Shown here piece after piece: positions 1-8,281 of a stretch of DNA of 42,576 nucleotides (its first letter is position 1; each line of letters begins with the position of its first letter). The notes under the pieces are model-generated. The model ran no database searches. It worked only from the letters and a program-made list of their open reading frames with translations, and had not been told where the DNA came from. The stretch comes from Caldifarciminota bacterium (GTDB lineage: Bacteria > Hydrothermota > Hydrothermia > LBFQ01). The stretch lies in contig WFXS01000056.1 of assembly GCA_015490465.1 (NCBI GenBank), positions 1 to 42,576 on the forward strand, read 5' to 3'. The position numbers and the translations under genes were made by a program.

Positions 1-74
1 TCCCTCTTCAGGGGCAGAGCCGCCCACCAGCTACCTTCCAGCTCAACCGTTTGCGACAGAAGATATATGAACAT
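1..74 (-). CDS. partial ORF running off the window edge (MFIYLLSQTVELEGSWWAALPLKR...), preceded by the same leader seen upstream of the 214/229-aa repeat genes
   Basis: Minus-strand ATG at 74, open to position 1. The upstream sequence ...TTAAAATTTAACCTTATGTT matches ...TTAAAATATGACCTTATGTT in front of the 16445 gene. Confidence 0.4.
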   Translation of the reverse strand, partial: MFIYLLSQTVELEGSWWAALPLKR

Positions 75-905
75 AAGGTTAAATTTTAAGATTGAATTGA
101 TATACATGGATATACATGCAAGTGATCAAAATTAACTGTGCGTATAGCGAAGAAGGAGACCACTAACGGCAGCACGTTTCACCTCCTACCTCACGAGATA
201 TATCGGGCTTAGCTCTATCTCGTATTCGTAGGTTCCAAAGGTGTCAGCAAGGGGTATAATAGCCCATCTCATGGGAACAAAGCCACTTTTCTTACCGTCC
301 TTCCCCCATGCCCAGCAGGCCGGGGAGCCTCCCTCGTTCCATATCCACCCAGGGGGATTATAAACATCAAACACCTCTTTTAAGGTATCAAGGTCTATCC
401 GTATTTCTATCCACGATGTGTCAAGAATTTGGTTTCGCACTATGAAGCCTCTGCAGTAGCGCCTATAGACTACCAATCCCCATATGTTGTATCTTCCCTT
501 CCCCCTGATATAAAAGACGAGATACCTACCCCAGTCAAGAAGGTCAAGGGGATAGCCTCTGAGATCAGATGCCATACCGGGCATAAGAAGTTCCGTTCTC
601 CAGCTCTTATCTTTGTACTCCCACACCCCCTTTAGATGCAGGGCCTTGTAGTCATCTACGATCCTGTACTCGCCGTCGGGTACGGGTATGCTATCACTCA
701 AGGGTAAAGTATCAAAGTTGGCTATCTCCCAGCCTCCGTACTCGTATTTCACTGCACCTACGGCCTTAAGTATGCTGTCCATCTGTTTGCTCTCGTCAAG
801 ATCGGCGAAGAGATAAACAAAAAGCAACATAAGGTCATATTTAAAGGGTGAACCGATATGCGTGCAGGTGGTCATACTGGCCGTGTAGCGAAGCAGATAA
901 CCGAT
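75..905. repeat. long dispersed repeat, copy 1 (leader + hypothetical gene + RBS/signal-peptide remnant)
   Basis: Shares GCGAAGAAGGAGAC..CTAACGGCAGCACGTTTCACCTCCTACCTCACGAGATATATCGGGCTTAGCTCTATCTCGTATTCGTAGGT and most of the gene with 15745..16515. Confidence 0.85.
186..875 (-). CDS. hypothetical protein, repeat-family copy 1 (paralog of 15801..16445)
   Basis: Near-identical to the 214-aa ORF at 15801..16445. The true start may be the internal ATG at the MLLFVYLFADLDES position, matching copy 2. Confidence 0.8.
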   Translation of the reverse strand: MTTCTHIGSPFKYDLMLLFVYLFADLDESKQMDSILKAVGAVKYEYGGWEIANFDTLPLSDSIPVPDGEYRIVDDYKALHLKGVWEYKDKSWRTELLMPGMASDLRGYPLDLLDWGRYLVFYIRGKGRYNIWGLVVYRRYCRGFIVRNQILDTSWIEIRIDLDTLKEVFDVYNPPGWIWNEGGSPACWAWGKDGKKSGFVPMRWAIIPLADTFGTYEYEIELSPIYLVR

Positions 906-1055
906 GTGTGAAAGGTTGTGAGGCCTAAATCGCTTCCGGAGAAACTTTAAGATCCCAAAGTGAAGATCACCTTATCAGCATAATACAGACCTCAGCCACG
1001 TCCGTTTTAATATCGTAGCCATATCGGACACAAAACGGGAGTAGAATATCCATCC

Positions 1056-1550
1056 ATGACGGAAGTCCTGATGTGGTTTTTTGCTTTACTGGCCATAATA
1101 GGGGCCTTCACGGTGGTACTCAACCCCAACCCCTTCTACGGGGCTATGGGACTGCTTTTGAACTTCTTATCCATAGCGGGTATGTACATGCTCCTGCAGT
1201 CCCCCGTACTCTCCCTCCTTCAGGTTATAGTGTACGCCGGTGGTATAATCGTCTTCTTCCTGTTCGTTATCCTCCTCCTTCACCTGCGCAGGCCCCTCGC
1301 CGACCGCGACTCCTCCCTCAAAGGGGTTATCGCCGTGGCCTTGGCCGTCGTATTCGCCGTAGTTGGGGTCTCGGCCCTCTTCATATATCCGATGAACGGC
1401 TTCTACATGGCGTACGTTACGGCAAAGGATATAGGCCAGTACATGCTCACCGACGGCCTGTTCGCCTTTGAGCTGTCCTCCTTCCTGCTTCTGGTGGGCG
1501 TGGTCACCGCAATAGCCATCGTAAAACTTTACAGGGAGGAAGAGAAATGA
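1056..1550 (+). CDS. nuoJ: NADH-quinone oxidoreductase subunit J
   Basis: NuoJ-like membrane protein (NPFYGAMGLLLNFLSIAGMYMLLQSPVLSLLQVIVYAGGIIVFFLFVILLL); followed by nuoK. Confidence 0.92.
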   Translation: MTEVLMWFFALLAIIGAFTVVLNPNPFYGAMGLLLNFLSIAGMYMLLQSPVLSLLQVIVYAGGIIVFFLFVILLLHLRRPLADRDSSLKGVIAVALAVVFAVVGVSALFIYPMNGFYMAYVTAKDIGQYMLTDGLFAFELSSFLLLVGVVTAIAIVKLYREEEK

Positions 1551-1852
1551 CACCGGTATTCGTAATCTCTCTGGCTCTCATAATGTTTGCCATAGGGCTG
1601 TTTGGAGTCCTTTTCAGGAAGAACTTCATCGTAATCCTCATGAGCCTTGAGCTCATGCTAAACTCCTCCAACCTCGCCATAGTTGGGGCATCCCAGATGT
1701 TCGGGGAGCAGGGGGTTCAGGGACACTTCCTGGTCCTCATGATCCTGATCATAGCCGCCGTTGAGGTAGCGATTGGGCTGGCCATAGCCGTACACATGGC
1801 CCGGACGGCCGACACCGTTGAAGTGGACTCCCTTTCGGAGCTGCCCAAATAA
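1547..1852 (+). CDS. nuoK: NADH-quinone oxidoreductase subunit K
   Basis: 101 aa; LLFRKNFIVILMSLELMLNSSNLA...VEVAIGLAIAVHM is typical NuoK. Overlaps the nuoJ stop. Confidence 0.94.
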   Translation: MTPVFVISLALIMFAIGLFGVLFRKNFIVILMSLELMLNSSNLAIVGASQMFGEQGVQGHFLVLMILIIAAVEVAIGLAIAVHMARTADTVEVDSLSELPK

Positions 1853-3175
1853 TTGAGGAGACTCCCCCCAGCAGCGGCCCTGTTTCTGGGTTACTTTATA
1901 GTATCGGCAATTGGAGGGGTTCTGCTCTATCTCCCCCCTATGCATACGGGTGGAGTCTCCCTTCTTGATGCCCTGTTTACGGCCACGTCCGCCGTGTGTG
2001 TTACGGGGCTGATAGTGGTTGATACGGCCACGGCGTGGACCTTCTGGGGAAAGCTGGTCATCGCCCTACTGATACAGATCGGTGGCCTCGGTTACATGAC
2101 CCTCGGGGCGATACTCTTCGCAGCGATCGGCTCCAAAGGTTCCCTCCACGCCCGGAGGATGTTAGCGATGAGCCTTGGGTCCTCCACCCTCTCCGGTATT
2201 CTGGGCGTAGCGCGGAAGGTCGTTCTCGTGGCCGTTCTTATAGAGGTGGTCGCCCTCGTCCCCCTCTGGATGGTCTTTGGCCTGAGATACGGCCCCGTTG
2301 TGGGTTTCGGCCACGCGCTGTTTCACAGTATAAGCGCTCTGAACAACGCCGGCTTCTCAACCTTCTCAAACAGTCTGATGGACTACGCCGGGAATCCCGT
2401 TGTAAACGTGGTTATCGTTTCCCTTATAGTGATAGGGGGGATAGGTTTCAAGGTCTGGATGGACGTATATAACCGCGCTATCGGAAGCGTAAGCCGATTT
2501 GACCTGCACGACCGCATCGTGTTTATGGCCACCGCCGTTCTGATCCTTGGAGGTTTTGTTCTCTTCCTTATACTGGAGCCTTCCACACAGGGGAAGGTAT
2601 GGGAAGCCCTGTTTGCGGCCGTTACGCCGAGAACTGCGGGTTTTAACACCGTGGATTACGCCTCCCTATCCCCCTTCGGAAAACTACTGACCACAACCCT
2701 CATGTTCGTAGGTGGCAGTCCCGGAGGTACGGCCGGAGGGATCAAAACAGTTACGACCTTCATAATACTGATATGGTTGATCAACACCCTTCAGGGTAGA
2801 AGAGACGTTTTCGTGTTCCGCAGGACTATACCGCAGGACACGGTAATAAAGGCGTTCCAGACCTTCATCCTCGCCATAGCCGTTCTGTGGGTGTGGGTAC
2901 TTCTCCTATCCCTGACGGAGAGGGATGTTGTACACAGGGTAGGTTTTTTGAACTTCCTCTTTGAGGTAGTCTCAGCCTTCGGAACCGTGGGCCTGTCCAC
3001 GGGCAGCCTGACGAAGGCCAACGTAAGTCTGGTCGCAGACTTCTCCGTCGCCGGTAGAATACTGACGATGCTGGCCATGATCATAGGGAGGGCCGGATAC
3101 ATCGTCTTCGCCGCCTCTCTCATAAGGATGGCGCCCCTTCCGTACAGGTACGCCGAGGAGGAGGTTCTGGTCTGA
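1853..3175 (+). CDS. TrkH/KtrB-family potassium uptake transmembrane protein
   Basis: Repeated P-loop-like segments (TSAVCVTGL, ALNNAGFS, TPRTAGFN, GTVGLSTG). TTG start immediately after the nuoK stop. Confidence 0.9.
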   Translation: MRRLPPAAALFLGYFIVSAIGGVLLYLPPMHTGGVSLLDALFTATSAVCVTGLIVVDTATAWTFWGKLVIALLIQIGGLGYMTLGAILFAAIGSKGSLHARRMLAMSLGSSTLSGILGVARKVVLVAVLIEVVALVPLWMVFGLRYGPVVGFGHALFHSISALNNAGFSTFSNSLMDYAGNPVVNVVIVSLIVIGGIGFKVWMDVYNRAIGSVSRFDLHDRIVFMATAVLILGGFVLFLILEPSTQGKVWEALFAAVTPRTAGFNTVDYASLSPFGKLLTTTLMFVGGSPGGTAGGIKTVTTFIILIWLINTLQGRRDVFVFRRTIPQDTVIKAFQTFILAIAVLWVWVLLLSLTERDVVHRVGFLNFLFEVVSAFGTVGLSTGSLTKANVSLVADFSVAGRILTMLAMIIGRAGYIVFAASLIRMAPLPYRYAEEEVLV

Positions 3176-3864
3176 TGCAGGTAACGGTAATAGGTCTCGG
3201 AAGGTTCGGCAGCTCCCTCGCCGAGACCCTCATAGAGAGAGGACACGAGGTGGTCGTTATAGATAAGGACGAGAGGCTCGTCCAGAAGTTCGTTGGCAAA
3301 ACGGACACCGCCATAGTGGCGGACGCAACGGACGACACCGTCCTCCGCAGCCTGGGGGTTCAGGATATGGACGCCGTGGTGGTGGCCATAGGGGACGACG
3401 TGGAGGCCAGCGTCCTGGTGTGTATTAGCCTGATGGATCTCGGGGCGAAGAACATAATCGCCAAGGCCGAGGACGAAAAACACGCCCGGATCCTCAACCG
3501 GATAGGTGTCCAGAGGGTGGTGCAGCCGGAGAGGGACTCCGCCCTTCACGTTGCGGATCTCATATCTTACCCTACCCTTGCCGACAGGTTCAACATAAGC
3601 GAGGAACACGCCATAGTTGAAGTCAGAGCGCCTAAGAGCTTCGTGGGTAAGAGGATAAGGGAGCTGGACCTGAGACGGAGGTACAACGTTCTGGTGATAG
3701 GTATCCGTAGGAAGGAGGCCGTGTTTGACCAGAAGGGGGAGATAGTTGACCTGAAGGAGAGGTTCTTCGCGCCTCCGGATCCCGACGAGGAGATAACCGA
3801 CGGGGACGTACTGGTTCTCCTTGCCCCGGTTGACGTTATAGACGACATAGCCCGATGGGAATGA
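3175..3864 (+). CDS. TrkA/KtrA-family potassium channel regulatory subunit (RCK_N + RCK_C)
   Basis: MQVTVIGLGRFGSSLAETLIERGHEVVVID Rossmann motif, IVADATD; overlaps the trkH-like stop. Confidence 0.93.
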   Translation: MQVTVIGLGRFGSSLAETLIERGHEVVVIDKDERLVQKFVGKTDTAIVADATDDTVLRSLGVQDMDAVVVAIGDDVEASVLVCISLMDLGAKNIIAKAEDEKHARILNRIGVQRVVQPERDSALHVADLISYPTLADRFNISEEHAIVEVRAPKSFVGKRIRELDLRRRYNVLVIGIRRKEAVFDQKGEIVDLKERFFAPPDPDEEITDGDVLVLLAPVDVIDDIARWE

Positions 3865-4565
3865 TCCACGTCGTTACCCTTCTGCTGTCCCTCGCGGTTT
3901 CCATGCTTATGTCGTCGTTTGAGATGGCCTACGTCAGGAAGGCTCCCTTCTTTAACTCCGGTAAACTGGACAGCCTACTCCACGACCGCACGGGTGTACT
4001 GGCGACCGTCCTCTTCTGGAACACGGTGGCCCTCGTCTTCGGATCCATATCCCTGTACAACCTACTCCACAACTTTCCCGGTGCCATAGTCTGGTCCGGT
4101 ATTATCGCGGCCGTACTTTTCGCAGTAGTCGGAGACTTCATACCCAAACTGGCCGCCATAACTCACCTTGATCTCGTCTTCAAACTGGAACTCTATCCTT
4201 TCGTTTTCTTCTATTACCTATCCAGGGTCCTCCTCATAACCTTCGTCGCAGAGAGGATACTGCAGTCCAGATACAGCCGGGAGGAGGTTGTGGACATGAT
4301 AATGGCCTACCTGAGGGGCAGGGTGAGCGATGAGGATCTTAGGTTTGCCGGCAAAGCCATATCCTCCCTCTACGAGCCGGCATCAAAGTACGTACGTAAG
4401 GGGAAAGGGGAGTGTACGTGCGAATCCCCCTCTCCCACCGTCCTTGACGTCCTCAGGGTGATGCGGGAGAAAAGATGCACGGCCGTGAACGTAGGCGACG
4501 GCGTCTTTGAACTCCACGAGTACCTTAAATCCCTGGTCAGGGAGACCGTCTCCTCCTTAGAATAG
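3855..4565 (+). CDS. membrane protein, divergent DUF21/CNNM-like
   Basis: SSFEMAYVRK...LFWNTVALVFGS...VVGDFIPKLAAI resembles the DUF21 pattern (EaAl..., GN..., GEi.PK); weak CBS-like C-terminus. Confidence 0.5.
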   Translation: MGMIHVVTLLLSLAVSMLMSSFEMAYVRKAPFFNSGKLDSLLHDRTGVLATVLFWNTVALVFGSISLYNLLHNFPGAIVWSGIIAAVLFAVVGDFIPKLAAITHLDLVFKLELYPFVFFYYLSRVLLITFVAERILQSRYSREEVVDMIMAYLRGRVSDEDLRFAGKAISSLYEPASKYVRKGKGECTCESPSPTVLDVLRVMREKRCTAVNVGDGVFELHEYLKSLVRETVSSLE

Positions 4566-4570
4566 GGATC

Positions 4571-5878
4571 GTGTACGTCTGTTCCGTGTGCGGGTACAGG
4601 AGCGTGAAGTACCTCGGAAGGTGTCCCAACTGCGGTGAGTGGGGGACCCTGAAGGCCGATGTCGGGGGAAAGGAAAGGGGGAAAAAGAAGGGAAAAGGTG
4701 TACCGGTGGTAAAACTTTCCGACATAGGAAAGGGAAGGTTCGTGAGGGTTCCGACGGGGATACCGGATCTGGATCGGGTCCTCGGGGGAGGTCTGGTATC
4801 CGGGAGCGTGGTACTTCTGGCCGGAAATCCCGGCGTAGGGAAGTCAACGTTGTTCCTTCAGGTGGCGGGGAACCTCGCCGAAAAGGGTAAGAGGGTCCTC
4901 CTCATATCGGCTGAGGAGTCTTCTGTTCAGGTCAAACATAGGGCCCAGAGACTCGGCACTTCCGACTCCGTTATGGTGGCCGAGGGGGAGAACCTGGATG
5001 CTCTGCTCTCCTCCGTACCGGAGGACGTGGACCTCGTGATGTTAGATTCAATACAGGCCGTTTACACCGAAGATCTGAACTCTCCCGCCGGGTCCGTTTC
5101 ACAGGTACGTTTCTGTGCCGACAGGCTGTTTCGCTTCGCGAAGGAGAGGAACGTAACCGTCCTGATGTCGGGACACGTCACCAAGACGGGGAACGTGGCC
5201 GGGCCGAAGGCCCTTGAACATATAGTGGACGTCGTACTCTACCTTGAGGGGGAGAAGGGTTCACCCCTCAGACTCCTGAGGGCGCATAAGAACCGGTTTG
5301 GCCCCACGGACGAGGTCGCCTTCTTTCAGATGACCGAAAGGGGTCTTGTCCCTATAGGGGACCCTTCCCTATTCTTCGCGTCGCCCGGTAAGGCTTCCCG
5401 TGTCGGGGTATCCTACGGTGTGATAACTCGCGGGAGTGTGAGGCTCGTCGTGGAGATCCAGTCCCTTGTCCATTACTCCTACTACCCCGTTCCCGTCCGC
5501 TACAGCATCGGCTACGACCATAAGAGGCTGGCCATAGTACTCGCCCTCATGGAGAAGAGGCTGGACGTCAAACTCGGCAAGAGGGACGTCTACCTCAACG
5601 TGAGCGGTGGCATCCGCATAGACGAACCTTACGCCGACATGGCCGTGGCAATTTCTCTCCTCTCCTCCGTCCGGAACTTTCCCGTGGATAACGCCGGTGT
5701 ATTCGTGGGAGAGGTATCCCTATCCGGGGAGTTCAGGGCGCCTCCGGACCTTCCTCTCAGGGTCGCCGAGGCGAGGAGACTTGGCTTCAGGAGGGTGTAT
5801 GCCCCTACGGAGGAGAAGTTTGACGGTATGGAGACCGTAACCGTACGGGATATGACCGACCTGTCGGACGTACTATGA
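4571..5878 (+). CDS. radA: DNA repair protein RadA
   Basis: CxxC..CPNC zinc finger, GNPGVGKST Walker A, KNRFG motif, Lon-like C-terminal domain; GTG start. Confidence 0.96.
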   Translation: MYVCSVCGYRSVKYLGRCPNCGEWGTLKADVGGKERGKKKGKGVPVVKLSDIGKGRFVRVPTGIPDLDRVLGGGLVSGSVVLLAGNPGVGKSTLFLQVAGNLAEKGKRVLLISAEESSVQVKHRAQRLGTSDSVMVAEGENLDALLSSVPEDVDLVMLDSIQAVYTEDLNSPAGSVSQVRFCADRLFRFAKERNVTVLMSGHVTKTGNVAGPKALEHIVDVVLYLEGEKGSPLRLLRAHKNRFGPTDEVAFFQMTERGLVPIGDPSLFFASPGKASRVGVSYGVITRGSVRLVVEIQSLVHYSYYPVPVRYSIGYDHKRLAIVLALMEKRLDVKLGKRDVYLNVSGGIRIDEPYADMAVAISLLSSVRNFPVDNAGVFVGEVSLSGEFRAPPDLPLRVAEARRLGFRRVYAPTEEKFDGMETVTVRDMTDLSDVL

Positions 5879-6715
5879 CACCGGCATCAACCTCTCCGGT
5901 TTTAAAATACCTCCGTTTACCCTTCCGACACCCACGAACCTGCCGTCAACGTACACCCTGTAGTGTCCCTCATCAAGGTCAACCCTTATCCTTCCGCCGT
6001 TCAAAAAGAGTCTGGCATCTCTCCCCTCAAGGTTAACCTTTCCCATCCAGTACAGGGCGTCCTTCACCCGTATCAGGTCGTCCCGTCCTATCTCCTCCGG
6101 GTGTCGGGCATCCTTCACGTGGAAGTTCCCTATGGAGAGCCTCCGCAGGAAGGTTAAGTACCCCACAGTTCCAAGTTCGTGGGCTATGTCCCGGCCCAAC
6201 GCCCTGACGTACGTACCGCTTCCCACCCTGCACCTGAAACGGATCCTGTCCCCCTCAACCGAAAGGACGTTAACACTCTCAACGTAAACCTTGCGGGGTT
6301 TTAACTCTATCTCCTCCCCCCGGCGGGCGAGGTCGTACGCCCGCTTCCCCTTCAGTTTGAGGGCCGAGAACTTCGGAGGAACCTGTTCAATATTACCGAT
6401 AAACTTCCTTACGACCCCTTCCACCTTTTCAACGGTTAACTCCGGGACGGGGGAGGTTTTTATTACTTCTCCCTCCGGGTCAAGGGTATCCGTCTCCTCA
6501 CCGAGTTTGAGGACGGCTTCGTACTCCTTCAGGAGGGGGCGGAAGAACTGGAAGAAGCGGGTCGCCCTGCCCACACCAACGAGAAGCAGACCGCTGGCGA
6601 AGGGGTCAAGGGTTCCCTCGTACCCCCCTCTCACCTTCAGGCGCCTCTGGATGACGTTCATGGCCTTCCGGGAGGTCCACCCCTCCGGCTTATCCACAAG
6701 AAAAAAACCCTCCAT
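5873..6715 (-). CDS. truB: tRNA pseudouridine(55) synthase TruB
   Basis: GFFLVDKPEGWTSRKAMN..., GTLDPFASGLLLVGVGRATR, PPKFSALKLKGKRAYDLAR, VGSGTYVRALGRDI. Confidence 0.96.
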   Translation of the reverse strand: MEGFFLVDKPEGWTSRKAMNVIQRRLKVRGGYEGTLDPFASGLLLVGVGRATRFFQFFRPLLKEYEAVLKLGEETDTLDPEGEVIKTSPVPELTVEKVEGVVRKFIGNIEQVPPKFSALKLKGKRAYDLARRGEEIELKPRKVYVESVNVLSVEGDRIRFRCRVGSGTYVRALGRDIAHELGTVGYLTFLRRLSIGNFHVKDARHPEEIGRDDLIRVKDALYWMGKVNLEGRDARLFLNGGRIRVDLDEGHYRVYVDGRFVGVGRVNGGILKPERLMPVS

Positions 6716-6732
6716 GGAGTGAAAATGATAAA

Positions 6733-6750
6733 GGGGGGCGTTCGCCCCCC
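6733..6750 (-). terminator. G/C hairpin followed by a U-rich tract, probable rho-independent terminator for the 6757..8250 gene
   Basis: GGGGGGCGTTCGCCCCCC inverted repeat; TTTATCATTTT follows on the minus strand. Confidence 0.7.
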
Positions 6751-6756
6751 TGCGGT

Positions 6757-8250
6757 TTACCTCTTTACGAACCTCACGCTCTTGCTGGCAAAGCGGACGA
6801 TGTAGACGCCCTCCGGAAGGTGGGAGAGGTCAACCCTCCTGCTTCCCTTTACGTAAGTCCTGAGTACGGCTCTACCCGTAGGGTCGTAAACTTTCAGGAC
6901 GTCTCCCACCTCGGAGGATACCAGTACGGCATCCCTCTCTATGCGGAGAGAAGAACCCGTGTTCCTGACCTCGGATACGTCCGTAGGATCGTCGTAAGCG
7001 AGGGGACACGTACCCCATACGACTATATGGCAGGAGTAGTCTCCTACGGCGAAGGCGAGGGATCCGGACAGTTTGAGGACTATAACCTCCGACGTTATGG
7101 AGTAGGGGGTGGTTCCGTACGTGCCGAGGAGGGTGAGGCTCAAACCGTCAACCAGACCCACGTTGTAGTCGCCAACGGGGGCGAGGACGTCGGGGAACCT
7201 GTCCCCGGTCAGGTCAACGAGCGTGGGCGGATAACCGGTCCCTTCGTTACCGTTCACACCGAAACCGCTCGTATTTCCGAGCAGTGAACCGTCCGTACCC
7301 TTGTATATGTAAAGCTCCCCGTCGTGTATCACCCAGACGTCGTCCCAGCTGTCGCCATCGTAGTTGGCGAGGGCCACGGGGGAACCGTTAGAGTATCCGG
7401 CCACCGTCCACAGCTGCACCCATCCGAGGAAGGAGCCTCTATATTCGTAAACCGAAACGGACGTTGACGTGGGGACGACGACCTCGTCGCTACCGTCCCC
7501 GTCCACGTCTCCGAGGGCCACGGTGTAATCCGGCCATATGTCTATGGACGAGGGTACTCCGGCGGAGAAGGAGCTGTGAAGGGTACCCGTACCGGCGTCC
7601 AGTACGTATATCTGCCCGTTGCTCAGGGGGTATACCACCTCCATATAACCGTCCCCGTCCACGTCTCCGAGGGCTGGAGCGTAGGCGTTTGCCGGGAGGG
7701 TGTACGTCCAGTGGGTGGTGTAGGTGGTAGCACATCCGTCAACCGAAACGGCCTGGTTTCCGAAAGAGGTATAAACCTCGGGGCATCCGTCCAGGTCCAC
7801 GTCTGCTATGGCGGGGGATGGATCACGGCCGTCGGGTTTATCGTACTGGTACACTGTAGCACCGTTGGTTATATCTATTACCTTGAAGTAGTAGTATCCG
7901 TTGGCGAAAACGAAGGCGTCCGACGCCGCCACGGAGGCTATGCCGGGAGAGGTGAAGTAATCCCCCCTGTTCTCCCATAGCGTATCTCTCGTTATTACGT
8001 CAAGCGCCATCACACCGTAAGCTGAAGACGATTGCTGAGCGCCGATGATATCAACGGCGTCGTCCCCGTTAGCGTACATGCCGATTATGCTCTCGTCTAT
8101 GGTGCCGTGAACGACGTCCCACATCCTGGTTATGGAGGCGCACTGGGCTGGCCACCTGTAAAAGCCCGTACGCCTGTAATCGTGCCTATACTGAGGCCAA
8201 GCCGTGCCTTCCGGCCCGTACAGACTCTGTGATAGTAGAATCCCTATCAT
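6757..8250 (-). CDS. secreted FG-GAP/VCBS-repeat beta-propeller protein with T9SS type A-like C-terminal sorting domain
   Basis: Repeated DVDGDGxxEVV/DVDLDGCPEV motifs; C-terminus VYDPTGRAVLRTYVKG..LPEGVYIVRFASKSVRFVKR. Confidence 0.85.
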   Translation of the reverse strand: MIGILLSQSLYGPEGTAWPQYRHDYRRTGFYRWPAQCASITRMWDVVHGTIDESIIGMYANGDDAVDIIGAQQSSSAYGVMALDVITRDTLWENRGDYFTSPGIASVAASDAFVFANGYYYFKVIDITNGATVYQYDKPDGRDPSPAIADVDLDGCPEVYTSFGNQAVSVDGCATTYTTHWTYTLPANAYAPALGDVDGDGYMEVVYPLSNGQIYVLDAGTGTLHSSFSAGVPSSIDIWPDYTVALGDVDGDGSDEVVVPTSTSVSVYEYRGSFLGWVQLWTVAGYSNGSPVALANYDGDSWDDVWVIHDGELYIYKGTDGSLLGNTSGFGVNGNEGTGYPPTLVDLTGDRFPDVLAPVGDYNVGLVDGLSLTLLGTYGTTPYSITSEVIVLKLSGSLAFAVGDYSCHIVVWGTCPLAYDDPTDVSEVRNTGSSLRIERDAVLVSSEVGDVLKVYDPTGRAVLRTYVKGSRRVDLSHLPEGVYIVRFASKSVRFVKR

Positions 8251-8281
8251 AGTACGAATTATACGCCTGAAATATGTCAGC

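Noticed and set aside
900-1055. Intergenic region checked for tRNA/ncRNA
   Set aside because: No cloverleaf, T-loop consensus or strong hairpin seen; only a decayed piece of the repeat leader near 885-905.
1167-1553. 128-aa minus ORF (and other ORFs antisense to nuoJ/nuoK, trkH and trkA-like genes)
   Set aside because: Shadow ORFs antisense to confidently identified genes; low-complexity, no recognisable motifs.
2791-3609. 272-aa minus ORF
   Set aside because: Spans the antisense of both trkH-like and trkA-like genes; shadow of codon bias.
7464-7735. Arg/Pro-rich ORFs on both strands
   Set aside because: Out-of-frame reading of repetitive FG-GAP/VCBS DNA encoding DVDGDG motifs.
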